This document shows positions 42,157 through 50,620 of a DNA stretch of 64,000 nt, one piece after another. Under the pieces are notes generated by a model. That model saw only the letters and a program-made list of their open reading frames with translations. It did no database searches and was not told the DNA's origin. A program made the position numbers and the translations under genes. The DNA lies in assembly GCA_012515235.1 (NCBI GenBank), contig JAAYYU010000148.1, positions 114,829 through 178,828 on the forward strand, written 5' to 3'. This DNA comes from Candidatus Anammoximicrobium sp. (GTDB lineage Bacteria > Planctomycetota > Planctomycetia > Pirellulales > Pirellulaceae). Numbering within the stretch: the stretch's first letter is position 1; every line of letters starts with the position of its first letter.

Positions 42157-43047
42157 CTACCTCGCTTTCTTGTATCGATGTTGAAGGAAATCACCCACGT
42201 ACAGCAGGTATTCAAAGGGCAGCCTGTCGGGGCCGACCCGATTCAGGATCGTGCCCAAGGTGGCATGCACGACTTCTTCTTTCCCGGCGTATCCCGCATG
42301 TTTCACCACGGCCACGGGCGTGTCGGGCGGGTAGTTGATCGACAGCTTGTCGATGAACTCTTTGAACTCCGTCCGCATCGTGAACAGCACCATGGTGGTC
42401 CGATGCGCGGACAGTCGCTCGATCGTATCCGCGGTCCCCAGCCAGTCGGCGGCGGTCAAGATCACCGATTTCGTGTTCTCGCTGGTGGTGATCCCGCGGC
42501 GCAGGGCGGCATTGGCGGCGTTGAAACTGCTCAAACCCGGAACCACCTCCGGGTGCAGATCCTCGAACTCCTCCAGGCACCACGCCCAGGGACCGTAGAT
42601 CAACGGGTCGCCGCTGTCAACAATCGCCACCGTCTTGCCTTCGCCAACCGCTCCCCGAACCAGGCCGATGAATTCGTTGCGTTTGGCCGCCATCGCCTCG
42701 CACTGCCGGCGCTCGTCGGCTTCCAACTGCGAGGGATCTTGCCCGTAATAGGGAAACAGCCGCCAGTATCCGTGGATCACCTCTTTGCCTGCCAGGTACT
42801 CGGCGAATTTCGTCTTCACGCTCTCCAGGCAAAACACCAGATCCGCTTTCTTGATCGCGTTGATGGCCCGCAGCGTGATCAGATCGGGATCGCCGGGGCC
42901 CACGCCTACCAGGCAAACCTTGGCGGCCTGCGGCAAGTTGTCCGCGGCCGCAACGTGCTGCGGGGCCAAGCCCCAAGCTCCGGCGACTGCGATCGCCACC
43001 AACCAGCCAACGTGCCAACGCCGCGACCAGCTTGCTTGCATTCCCAT
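42157..43047 (-). CDS. Tetrapyrrole methylase family protein with export signal
   Basis: The 296-residue protein begins with a Sec signal (SRRWHVGWLVAIAVAGAWG...HVAAADN). The family body then starts KVCLVGVGPGDPDLITLRAI. Later motifs AIVDSGDPLIYGPWAW, VVPGLSSFNAANAALRRGI and VILTAADWLG match the CobA/CbiF-type methylase fold with its SAM pocket. Cytoplasmic SAM would not be available outside the membrane, so the exported form may bind a tetrapyrrole or metal without methylating it. It heads the metal-uptake operon; AAAGGAGG precedes the ATG at 43047. Coding without the signal from an internal start is possible but no good site is seen. Confidence 0.85.
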   Translation of the reverse strand: MGMQASWSRRWHVGWLVAIAVAGAWGLAPQHVAAADNLPQAAKVCLVGVGPGDPDLITLRAINAIKKADLVFCLESVKTKFAEYLAGKEVIHGYWRLFPYYGQDPSQLEADERRQCEAMAAKRNEFIGLVRGAVGEGKTVAIVDSGDPLIYGPWAWCLEEFEDLHPEVVPGLSSFNAANAALRRGITTSENTKSVILTAADWLGTADTIERLSAHRTTMVLFTMRTEFKEFIDKLSINYPPDTPVAVVKHAGYAGKEEVVHATLGTILNRVGPDRLPFEYLLYVGDFLQHRYKKAR

Positions 43048-43153
43048 CGATCTGGTTCCTCCTTTCCACCGAAAGCGTTTCTTGCACCGGCCTGGCCGAG
43101 GGAGCACGGCGCTGTCCCCTGCGGGCTCGTTCCCCGGACGAGCCGCGGAGGAT

Positions 43154-44164
43154 CTAATGCTTCGCCAGCGATTCCCCGCCGTTGCGGGACGCCAAAGCGC
43201 GCCACGTCGCCAACTCGACGCTGTTGCTGACAAACCGCACGGAGCCGTCGCACAGCAGCAAGTTCACGCCGCCGGGATGCCGGCTGCGGGCGGCCTTCCA
43301 TAATTCCCGAATCGGGGACACTCGGGCGCAATCCGAAACGAACGAATTGGGCGGCAACCGATGGTCGTAACCGGTCCGCGTCGGCCAACCGTCCACCCAC
43401 CGAGCATTGCGAAAGGTGTTGACGTCGGCTCCGAGCGTCGAACACAACGCTTCCGTCAGCGCCCCGACCGAACCGCTGCGGTAACTCACCGTCACGTCGG
43501 CCCGATTCGCCTCCGTGAGCTTCGTGTCCGTGCCCGACGGGGCCAGCGTGCTCTCGGAAAACATCGCCGTGTTGCTCGTCCCGTCCAGGATGTCGCCGAA
43601 CCGAGTCTGCGAGTTGTCATAGAACACGCCGTCGGTCTCCGACGCTGTGTGAACCGTCCAGGGCGGCATGCCGCTTCCCCAGCACGCTGTGTAGTTGGAC
43701 GGTCCGAAGCCCGCATCGACCTCCCGCTGCTGGTCGCTCGGACACAGGAACGGCTTGACCAAACGCGAAACCGGCTCCGCGTTGTCCGCATGCACGTTGT
43801 AGCCCGGCCCGGAATTGGGGCCGATGAACGTGTACAGCGGCACGTCCAGATTCAACTCCTGGTAGACGTTGTACTGCTCCATGTACGGCGTGATCATCGC
43901 CAGGACCGACCAGCGGTAGTGCATCGCCAGCACCCCCGGGTGGCTGGGACACACCTTGTGCGGGTGCCCCGCGGGAAGCCGTTTGAAGACGCCTTCAAAA
44001 TTGTGCAACGCCAGCCCGATTTGCTTCAAATTGTTGTGGCATTCCGTCCGCCGCGCCGCCTCGCGAGCCATCTGGACCGCCGGCAGCAACAGGGCGACCA
44101 GAATGCCGATAATGGCAATCACCACCAGCAGTTCGATCAACGTGAAACCTGCGCTCTTCTTCAT
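43154..44164 (-). CDS. DUF1559 pseudopilin-like protein
   Basis: The 336-residue protein starts with a type IV prepilin leader (KKSAGFTLIELLVVIAIIGI) that is cut after the Gly and methylated by a prepilin peptidase. The DUF1559 body has LKQIGLALHNFEGVFKRLPAG, RWSVLAMITPYMEQYNVYQEL, FLCPSDQQREVDAGF and the closing HPGGVNLLLCDGSVRFVSNSV. The family is very expanded in planctomycetes and its role is unknown. A perfect 7-bp dyad lies 20 bases upstream of the start. It lies 106 bases upstream of the metal operon on the same strand and could be cotranscribed. Confidence 0.95.
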   Translation of the reverse strand: MKKSAGFTLIELLVVIAIIGILVALLLPAVQMAREAARRTECHNNLKQIGLALHNFEGVFKRLPAGHPHKVCPSHPGVLAMHYRWSVLAMITPYMEQYNVYQELNLDVPLYTFIGPNSGPGYNVHADNAEPVSRLVKPFLCPSDQQREVDAGFGPSNYTACWGSGMPPWTVHTASETDGVFYDNSQTRFGDILDGTSNTAMFSESTLAPSGTDTKLTEANRADVTVSYRSGSVGALTEALCSTLGADVNTFRNARWVDGWPTRTGYDHRLPPNSFVSDCARVSPIRELWKAARSRHPGGVNLLLCDGSVRFVSNSVELATWRALASRNGGESLAKH

Positions 44165-44184
44165 CGTTCCGCTTCTTCACTGAG

Positions 44185-44209
44185 TAATACAGATTCCCTG
44201 TTTGTATTA
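44185..44209. promoter_or_regulatory. Dyad TAATACA-N11-TGTATTA upstream of DUF1559 gene
   Basis: Perfect 7-base half sites (44185-44191 and 44203-44209) flank an 11-base spacer, AT-rich within GC-rich surroundings. It lies 20 to 45 bases before the DUF1559 start codon, the right place for an operator, or for an mRNA hairpin. Confidence 0.4.
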
Positions 44210-44578
44210 TCCCGGCCGGTAGATTAGTCCTCCGCTCGATTCTGAGCAAGGGGCCGGCGCGAATTTTTTTCCGTAGCTCCGGCGCGAGTTGGCGGGCCTG
44301 CTTGGACCGCGGCAAGTTGGCGGCGACGGTTTTGAACGTCCGCGCCCTCGTTTTCGTGCCGGCCGCATTTCGACAATGATCGGTAGGTCTGCCAGTGCCT
44401 GCAACTTGCGAAATCTTGCGCGGAACGGTTTCGCGCGCGCCCGCATCGCCGGGTTCGGGTGCCTGAGTCGCCGCCCCACGGCCGTCGCTGCCCGTGCTGG
44501 TAATCCCTGGTCCCACGCCTTACACTTTCGTTCCTTGCCGTGACGCAATCCTTATCCATTAACAGCAGGAGACGAGAG
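44210..44578. other. Intergenic, divergent promoters expected
   Basis: About 370 bases lie between the DUF1559 and exported Gfo/Idh genes, which diverge. Apart from the dyad at its left edge and a ribosome-binding site at its right edge (AGGAGA, 44567-44572) I see no gene or clear promoter. Confidence 0.5.
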
Positions 44579-45865
44579 ATGTCGAAGCAAGCCGTGTCGC
44601 CTTCGCGGCGACGGTTTCTGAAGACCGCGATTCAGGCCGGCACCGTGTTCATGATGCCTCAGGTGATTCCGGGCACTGTCCTGGGCAAGGACGGCGCCGT
44701 GGCGCCCAGCGAGCGGATCGTGGTGGGCGGGATCGGGATCGGCAATCGGGGCACGTACGACCTGGGTTGCTTTCTGCCGCAGTCGGACGTGCAATTCGTC
44801 GCGGTCTGTGATGTCAAGGGCGCTCGCCGCGAGGCCGTCAAGCGGATCGTGGACGGCAAGTACGGCAATCAGGACTGTGCCACCTATCGCGACATGCACG
44901 AACTGCTGGACCGCCGCGACATCGACGCGGTGCTGATCGCCACGGGGCCGAACTGGCACGCCACGGCTGCGATCTATGCGGCCCGCGCCGGCAAGGACGT
45001 GTATTGCGAAAAGCCTTGTACGAAGAACATCGCCCAGAGTCTGCTGCTGGCCGAGACGTTTCGCCGCGCGGGCCGCGTCTTCCAGGCGGGCACCCAGCGG
45101 CGGAACTTGCCGCACTTCGCCTTCGCCTGCGAATTGGCGCGGACGGGCCGGCTGGGCAAACTCCAGACGGTCTACGCCCACCCGGCCGGGATGAGCGCGA
45201 GCACAAGCGGCTGGGCCCCGGCGGAGCCCGAACCGCCCAAGGAGGAAGTGGACTGGGACCGGTATCTCGGCCCCGCGGCCTGGCGGCCCTTCAACCGCGG
45301 CTTGCTGAACGGCTTTAACTTTGAAAAAGGCGGCGGCCTGGTCGGCGGCGGCGTGCTGGAATGGGGCTCGCATTGCGTGGACTTGTGCCAATGGGCCGCC
45401 GACGCCGACGGCACGGCGCCGATCGAGTACAACCCGCCGGAGAACGGCCAGTTGGTGACCCGTTATGCCAGCGGCGTGAAACTGGTGCTGCGCAACGACG
45501 GCTGGCTGCCCCTGGGTTCGTGCCCCGTGCGGTTCGAAGGCGACGAGGGCTGGGTCGAGGCGGGCGACAGCGGCAAGATGGTGCTCAGCTCGCCGGCCTT
45601 GTTGGCCGGCCGCAAGGTCGCCGAGATTGGCGGTTACCCGGCCACGTTCCACGTGCGCGATTTCCTGAACTGCGTCAAGTCGCGCGGCAAACCGCTGTGC
45701 GCGGCCGACATCGCCTGCTGGGCGCACATCGCCTGTCATGCGGCCAACATCGCCATTTTCCTGGGCCGCCAGATCCGGTACGACGTCGCCAAGCACGAGT
45801 TTGTGGGCGACGAACAAGCCAACCGTTTGCGCTCGGAGGCGCTCCGCGAACCGTGGCGGCTGTAG
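44579..45865 (+). CDS. Gfo/Idh/MocA family oxidoreductase with Tat signal
   Basis: The 428-residue protein carries a twin-arginine signal (SPSRRRFLKTAIQAGTVFMM). A Rossmann domain follows (IVVGGIGIGNRGTYDLGCFL), the loop is KDVYCEKPCTKNIAQSL, and the C-terminal domain has VDWDRYLGPAAWRPFNRG and LEWGSHCVDLCQWAADAD. These are hallmarks of the planctomycete exported branch. The substrate is unknown. AGGAGA precedes the ATG at 44579. It is followed by a HEAT-repeat protein that is also exported, with a dispersed repeat between them. Confidence 0.92.
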   Translation: MSKQAVSPSRRRFLKTAIQAGTVFMMPQVIPGTVLGKDGAVAPSERIVVGGIGIGNRGTYDLGCFLPQSDVQFVAVCDVKGARREAVKRIVDGKYGNQDCATYRDMHELLDRRDIDAVLIATGPNWHATAAIYAARAGKDVYCEKPCTKNIAQSLLLAETFRRAGRVFQAGTQRRNLPHFAFACELARTGRLGKLQTVYAHPAGMSASTSGWAPAEPEPPKEEVDWDRYLGPAAWRPFNRGLLNGFNFEKGGGLVGGGVLEWGSHCVDLCQWAADADGTAPIEYNPPENGQLVTRYASGVKLVLRNDGWLPLGSCPVRFEGDEGWVEAGDSGKMVLSSPALLAGRKVAEIGGYPATFHVRDFLNCVKSRGKPLCAADIACWAHIACHAANIAIFLGRQIRYDVAKHEFVGDEQANRLRSEALREPWRL

Positions 45866-45885
45866 ACCCGTTCCACCGCAACCGG

Positions 45886-45965
45886 ATTGGGCACTGCGGT
45901 GCCGTGTCACCGCGCGGGGCGGCAGCCCGAAGCGCGGCGGCAGGTTCGGTTCAAAAGACGCTTCG
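45886..45965. repeat. Second copy of dispersed element (cf. 14274-14420)
   Basis: In reverse complement this stretch aligns with 14348-14425. Shared words are ttgaaccgaacctgccgccg against ttgaacccaatccgccgccg and gcggtgacacggcaccgc against gcggtgacaaggcaccgc. It lies in the gap between the exported Gfo/Idh and HEAT-repeat genes. Confidence 0.6.
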
Positions 45966-46020
45966 GCGTCGAAACACCCAGCATTCAACACAGACCTGTC
46001 TGACGATAAGGACAATACCC

Positions 46021-48162
46021 ATGCTTAAGACTCGATGTTTTACCATTTGCCTTGCTCTGGCCGTTGCGGTGGCCGCCACGGCGGGCCGTGCCGCTCGCGC
46101 TGCGGACGACCAACCTGCGGCCGAGGACCCCCAACGCCAGCTGATCGGCGTGCTCCAATCCGACGCGCCGAAAGCGGACAAGGCGATCACCTGCAAGCGG
46201 TTGGCCATCTACGGCAGCGGGGAGGCCGTGCCGGCGTTGGCGCCGCTGCTGGCGGACGCGGAGTTGGCGTCCTGGGCCCGCATCGCTTTGGAGGCGATTC
46301 CCGATCCGGCGGCGGACGCCGCGTTGCGCGAGGCGCTGGGCAAGCTGCAGGGCCGGCTGCTGATCGGCGCGATCAACTCGATCGGCGTCCGCCGCGATGC
46401 CCAGGCGGTGGCCGGACTGGCCCCGCGGCTGAAGGACGCCGACGTCGAAGTCGCCTCGGCCGCCGCCGCCGCCCTGGGCCGCATCGGCGACGCCGCGGCG
46501 ACCAACACGCTGGAGCAGGCCCTGAGCGCCGCGCCCGCGGCCCTCCGTTCGGCCGTCGCCGAAGGCTGCATCCTGTGCGCGGAAAAACGGCTGGCCGAAG
46601 GCAAAGCCCAGGAAGCGGCCGAGCTGTACGACCAAATCCGCCGGGCCGAGGTGCCCGAGCAGCGAATGCTGGAAGCGACCCGCGGCGCGATCCTGGCCCG
46701 CGGGCCGGCCGGAATCCCGCTGTTGGTCGAGCAACTGCAAGCGGCTGACAAGGCGCTGTTCGCCATCGGCTTGACGACCGCCCGCGAGCTTGCCGGCGCG
46801 GATGTGGCCAAAGCCCTGGTGGCCGAGTTGGGCCGAACCACCCCGGACCGGCAGGCCCTGCTGATCCTCGCGCTGGCCGACCGCGGCGATACCGAGGCCT
46901 TGCCGGCCATGCTGCAGGCGGCTCACAGCGGCCCCAGCCAGGTGCGGATTGCGGCCATCGGCATGTTGAAGCGGTTGGGCGACGCGTCCTGCGTGCCAGC
47001 GCTGTTGGAGATCGCCGTAGCCGCCGAGGAAGACGTGGCGCAGGCCGCCGTGGCCGCGCTGGAGGAACTGCCGGGCGAAGACGTGAACGCCGATTTTGCC
47101 AAGCGTTTGGACGGGGCCGAGGGCAAGCTGCGCCAACTGCTGATCCAGATCGTGGGCCTGCGGCGGATCGACGCCGTGCCGGCGCTGCTCAAGGCGGCCG
47201 ACGACGCCGACGCTCAGATCCGTTCCGCCGCGCTGACGGCCTTGGGCGAAACGGCCGGCTTGGACGACCTGCCCGTGCTGATCGCGCGGGTCGTAGCTCC
47301 CCAGCACGCCGAGGACGCGCCGGCGGCCCAGCAAGCGCTGCGGGCCGCCTGTATCCGCATGCCGGACGGCGAAGCGTGCGCGGGGAAACTGGCTGCCGCG
47401 ATGCCCCAGGCTCCGCTGCCGGCCAAGATTACCATCCTGGAAATCCTTAGCGCCATGGGCGGCACGCGGGCCCTGCAGACCGTCGGAGCGGCGGCCAAGG
47501 ACGCGACGCCCGAACTGCAGGACGCCGCCAGCCGGCTGCTGGGCGAATGGATGACCGTGGACGCGGGGCCGGTGCTGCTGGACCTGGCCAAGACGGCGAC
47601 CGATGCCAAGTACGAGGTCCGCGCCCTGCGCGGCTATATCCGCCTGGTCCGCCAGTTCGTGCTGCCGGACGGGCAGCGCGCGGAGATGTGCCGCATCGCC
47701 TTGCAGACCGCGAAGCGGGACGCGGAGAAGAAGCTGGTCTTGGAAGTGCTCGGACGGTATCCCAGCATCGACACGCTCCAGCTGGCAGTGGAAACGGCCA
47801 AGATCCCCTCGCTGAAAAACGAGGCCGCCGCCACCGCGCTGGCCATCGCCCAGAAGATCGGCGGCTCCGCCGACGTCCAGAAACTGCTGGCCCAGGTGGG
47901 GCAGGAAGCGGTGAAAGTCGAAATCCTCAAGGCCGAATACGGCGCGGGCAACAAGTCCGTGGACGTGACCGCGATCCTCCGCAAACACGTCCGCGACTTC
48001 CCGCTGATCGTCCTGCCTTCGTCCAGCTACAACTCGGCCTTCGGCGGCGACCCGGCTTCCGGCGTCGTCAAACAGCTGCAGGTCCAATACCGGATGAACG
48101 GCAAAGCCGGCGAGGCGACCTTCCAGGAAAACGACACGATCATGCTGCCCGTGCCGAAATAG
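46021..48162 (+). CDS. Exported HEAT-repeat protein with DUF3395-like C-terminus
   Basis: The 713-residue protein has a signal peptide (FTICLALAVAVAATAGRAARA). About twenty helical HEAT/Armadillo-type repeats follow, with repeating units such as AGLAPRLKDADVEVASAAAA and VPALLKAADDADAQIRSAAL. The last 80 residues (AEYGAGNKSVDVTAILRKHV, SAFGGDPASGVVKQLQVQYR) resemble the DUF3395 domain found at the C-terminus of some DnaJ-like proteins. HEAT solenoids bind proteins; the partner is unknown. It follows an exported Gfo/Idh gene by 155 bases and ends at a clear terminator. Confidence 0.9.
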   Translation: MLKTRCFTICLALAVAVAATAGRAARAADDQPAAEDPQRQLIGVLQSDAPKADKAITCKRLAIYGSGEAVPALAPLLADAELASWARIALEAIPDPAADAALREALGKLQGRLLIGAINSIGVRRDAQAVAGLAPRLKDADVEVASAAAAALGRIGDAAATNTLEQALSAAPAALRSAVAEGCILCAEKRLAEGKAQEAAELYDQIRRAEVPEQRMLEATRGAILARGPAGIPLLVEQLQAADKALFAIGLTTARELAGADVAKALVAELGRTTPDRQALLILALADRGDTEALPAMLQAAHSGPSQVRIAAIGMLKRLGDASCVPALLEIAVAAEEDVAQAAVAALEELPGEDVNADFAKRLDGAEGKLRQLLIQIVGLRRIDAVPALLKAADDADAQIRSAALTALGETAGLDDLPVLIARVVAPQHAEDAPAAQQALRAACIRMPDGEACAGKLAAAMPQAPLPAKITILEILSAMGGTRALQTVGAAAKDATPELQDAASRLLGEWMTVDAGPVLLDLAKTATDAKYEVRALRGYIRLVRQFVLPDGQRAEMCRIALQTAKRDAEKKLVLEVLGRYPSIDTLQLAVETAKIPSLKNEAAATALAIAQKIGGSADVQKLLAQVGQEAVKVEILKAEYGAGNKSVDVTAILRKHVRDFPLIVLPSSSYNSAFGGDPASGVVKQLQVQYRMNGKAGEATFQENDTIMLPVPK

Positions 48163-48203
48163 GCCCGCCGGGTTCGTGTCCGTGACCCGTCCCGCAACGT
48201 CCC

Positions 48204-48236
48204 GGCCCGGCTTCGACGCAGAAGCCGGGCCTTTTC
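48204..48236 (+). terminator. Intrinsic terminator after HEAT-repeat gene
   Basis: A perfect 11-bp stem (ggcccggcttc / gaagccgggcc, 6-nt loop) is followed by TTTT, 42 bases after the stop at 48162. Confidence 0.85.
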
Positions 48237-48272
48237 CGTCAAGGAAGCCCCCCTGCGTTTCGGGATGGCAGC

Positions 48273-49571
48273 CTAATCGCCAGCTTGCCCGCGCACCGCA
48301 GTCCGCGATCTCCGCATCCGCGACGCGATCGCGCTGGCCCCGGCCGCCGCCGCCAGGCAGACCACGGGCATCAGGGGCGCACGCATCCGCAGATTGCTCC
48401 AGTACACGGTGTGCATCAGCGTGAACGACAGGCACAGCAAGAGGCCGGCGAGCCAGGGCTGGACGAGCAACTTGCGCCCCAGGAATCCGACGCCCACGAC
48501 CGCCAGCGCCAGGACCACGGCGTACCACGCGCCGACCGCGTACCGCGCCCACCGTTGGCCGGCGGATTCGCTCGCTGCGATCTGATGCGGCACCAGTCCC
48601 CACAGACTGCCGACCCGGACGACGCAGGCCTTGACGAAGCTGGCCGGATGACGCCGGATGGCCGCGACGCCCTGCTCGTACGCCCAGCGATCGGCCCGCC
48701 GTTCGTCGTCCGGAAACTCGCGGCGGAACCGCAGATACTGCTCGTCCAGCCGCTGTGAATCCCACGCGTCGCCCCAGCCGGCCCGATCCAGAAACCCGTA
48801 GTACTCCTCGTTGTTTCCCAGCCACAGCGTGTATCCGCCGTGAGTCGTGGTCACGATCAGCTGCTGGAAGACCAGCGCATTGCGGACGGCCCAAGGTGCC
48901 AGCACGACGCCGCCGGCCAGCACGAAGGAACCGGCCAGCCACAGCCGGCGGCGAAACGGGCTCCGCAACGTCAGCAAGCTCGCGCCGGCGACCGCTGCGC
49001 CCCAAACCAGAAACGTCGGCCGGCACAGGGCGGCCAACGCCACCAGTCCGCCGGCCAGCAGCGCCCGCGACACCGTGAGCGCCGACGCGAGCCGCGTCAG
49101 GCCCCACAAGCCCAGGACCGCCAGTAGTGCGGCCACCGTCTCCGTCATCACGCGCGAGGACTGGTTCAACAGAATCGGATCGCAAGCGGTGAGGACGGCG
49201 GCCCCGAATCCCCAACCGCCCAACTGCCAGGCCTGCGACAGCCGGTAAACCAGCAAGACCGTCGCCACGCCGGCTACCGCGTGCAGGACCGCGATGCTCG
49301 CCAGACCCACCCCGTCCACCCAGCCCCAGGCCGCCAGCATCCACGGGTACAGCGGCGGACGGTAGGCCGTCGGCTGCAGCCGCGGCGGCGAGCCGCCGTC
49401 GCCGGAAGCCGGATAGCCAAACGTCCCCTCCGCGAGAAGATGCTGCGCGAGCTGACGGTACGTGTCCGGATCCCGCCGCAGGGAAGCGCAGTCGGCAGCC
49501 AGCCAGCCGACGCGGACGGCGCCCGCGAACACGAGGAGGCACAGCCACAGTCGCCGGTCGCTACGTTCCAT
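48273..49571 (-). CDS. Membrane glycosyltransferase, GT39/ArnT-like
   Basis: The 432-residue protein has about ten membrane segments. The first outer loop holds DCASLRRDPDTYRQLAQHLL and TAYRPPLYPWMLAAW, the acidic and R-PP-L-Y features of ArnT/PMT-type enzymes that take a sugar from a lipid phosphate. PILLNQSSRVMTETVAALLA and LCRPTFLVWGAAVAG are also typical. The acceptor is unknown. The start is the ATG at 49571; the frame stays open upstream but is unlike this family there. It converges on the terminator of the HEAT gene. Confidence 0.85.
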   Translation of the reverse strand: MERSDRRLWLCLLVFAGAVRVGWLAADCASLRRDPDTYRQLAQHLLAEGTFGYPASGDGGSPPRLQPTAYRPPLYPWMLAAWGWVDGVGLASIAVLHAVAGVATVLLVYRLSQAWQLGGWGFGAAVLTACDPILLNQSSRVMTETVAALLAVLGLWGLTRLASALTVSRALLAGGLVALAALCRPTFLVWGAAVAGASLLTLRSPFRRRLWLAGSFVLAGGVVLAPWAVRNALVFQQLIVTTTHGGYTLWLGNNEEYYGFLDRAGWGDAWDSQRLDEQYLRFRREFPDDERRADRWAYEQGVAAIRRHPASFVKACVVRVGSLWGLVPHQIAASESAGQRWARYAVGAWYAVVLALAVVGVGFLGRKLLVQPWLAGLLLCLSFTLMHTVYWSNLRMRAPLMPVVCLAAAAGASAIASRMRRSRTAVRGQAGD

Positions 49572-49675
49572 GTTCACCGTTTCATCGTTGAACGGAGTTT
49601 CTTCCACCCGAGCGGACTGAAGTCCGCTCGATGCGGATATCGCGAAACTGAGTCTGGCCAGACGCGCACCGGCCG

Positions 49676-50002
49676 TCAGTCCGGCTCCATGCCGGGCAGC
49701 ATCTTCTGTCCCGGCGAAGACTCGATGTGCCTGACCGGAACCACCCGCGACCGGCGGAACGCCACCGACTGGGTCAGCCAATGGCGCGCCGTCTTTCTGT
49801 CGGGCGTACTGCTTTGCAGAAATGTGGCACGCGGCAGATCGGCCAGCGGGTGCTCGCGGAAGAACCGCTCCAGCCCGCGTTTGTCGTCGATGGCATCCGC
49901 CTTTGTCGCGTAGGGCCCGCAACGGGTACAGCCCGATCCTTCCGCTCCCTGGCACGGAACGTCCAGAATCCACCAACCGTCGGCTTGTCTCTGAATCCGC
50001 AT
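49676..50002 (-). CDS. Conserved planctomycete-type hypothetical protein
   Basis: The 108-residue protein has the wording DGWWILDVPCQGAEGSG, CTRCGPYATKADAIDDKRGL and ERFFREHPLADLP. Small planctomycete proteins often show such a G-P-Y-x-T-K-A-x-A signature before a helix. Three Cys could bind a metal. No function is known. The ATG at 50002 is the best start. It follows a 38-residue membrane peptide gene by 34 bases and is probably cotranscribed. Confidence 0.65.
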   Translation of the reverse strand: MRIQRQADGWWILDVPCQGAEGSGCTRCGPYATKADAIDDKRGLERFFREHPLADLPRATFLQSSTPDRKTARHWLTQSVAFRRSRVVPVRHIESSPGQKMLPGMEPD

Positions 50003-50036
50003 GGCCTCAATCCGGACGGCCTCGATCGCGCAAAGC

Positions 50037-50153
50037 TTATCTCGCTTTTGGAATCCCCAGTTCAGCGAGCCTCTGGGCCAAGCCGGCGCAAAAAACACCG
50101 CCCGCCGCCAGTCCCAAGGCCAACGCCACGCTCCGTCTCGTGGTCCTGTCCAT
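50037..50153 (-). CDS. Possible 38-residue single-pass membrane peptide
   Basis: The frame encodes MDRTTRRSVALALGLAAGGV and continues FCAGLAQRLAELGIPKAR. It has a basic start, one hydrophobic segment and an amphipathic tail. GAGGTG lies about ten bases before the ATG and the next gene follows after 34 bases. It is short enough to be missed by length filters. Its existence rests on composition and context only. Confidence 0.4.
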   Translation of the reverse strand: MDRTTRRSVALALGLAAGGVFCAGLAQRLAELGIPKAR

Positions 50154-50464
50154 GACGGTTCACACCTCAGGCTGAGAACGGGCGGAAATACCAACTCTCA
50201 ACTGCCGTTCCAGGATAGCACTTGCTGGCGTGCAAGTCCACTTGGCCTCACTCATCCCACCGGACGAGTCTCCAGAAGTTGCTCTGCAGGTTGTGGCCGG
50301 CGATTATCCACAACGGGCCGGCAGGGACGACGACGCGGGCGGCGTGGCGGACACGCCAGGGAGTGTCCGGCAGTTGGTGCCACACGGCGCCGTCTGCCAA
50401 ATGTCGCCACCGCGTGGTACCGGCGCGGCATGTCTGAGTTCAGGTGCGATACGCTTGTAGGACA
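50154..50464. other. Intergenic with possible eroded sequence
   Basis: About 310 bases precede the 33-bp inverted repeat. On the minus strand a 53-codon frame starts at the edge of the repeat (MSYKRIAPELRHAAPVPRGG) but its composition is not convincing. I cannot support a gene. Confidence 0.4.
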
Positions 50465-50563
50465 TGGGGTCAGGCTTACAGAATTCAATTGTGGCCGAGC
50501 AAGGTCGTTCCACATGGCTGGACTTTCTCGCGGCCACAATTGAATTCTGTAAGCCTGACCCCA
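50465..50563. repeat. Palindromic element, perfect 33-bp inverted repeat, copy 1
   Basis: Arms 50465-50497 and 50531-50563 are exact reverse complements. The left arm starts tggggtcaggcttacagaat and ends tcaattgtggccg; the loop is 33 bases. Copy 2 (57145-57243) has the same arms except one changed pair, present in both of its arms, and an unrelated loop of equal length. The right flank (agcgcaacaaccgtgact) also resembles that of copy 2. It lies 57 bases beyond the GH32 stop. Confidence 0.92.
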
Positions 50564-50620
50564 GCGCAACAACCGTGACTCGGCAGACGTTGTGGAAGAA
50601 CGGCAGAGCAACGCTTGTTG

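Noticed and set aside
43048..43153. Cobalamin or nickel riboswitch before the metal-uptake operon
   Set aside because: The gap to the preceding same-strand gene is about 106 bases and lacks the conserved motifs of either class.
45985..49548. A 1187-codon open frame on the minus strand across the HEAT-repeat gene
   Set aside because: It is antisense to the HEAT-repeat gene, crosses its terminator and continues out of frame through the GT39-like gene; composition is shadow-like.
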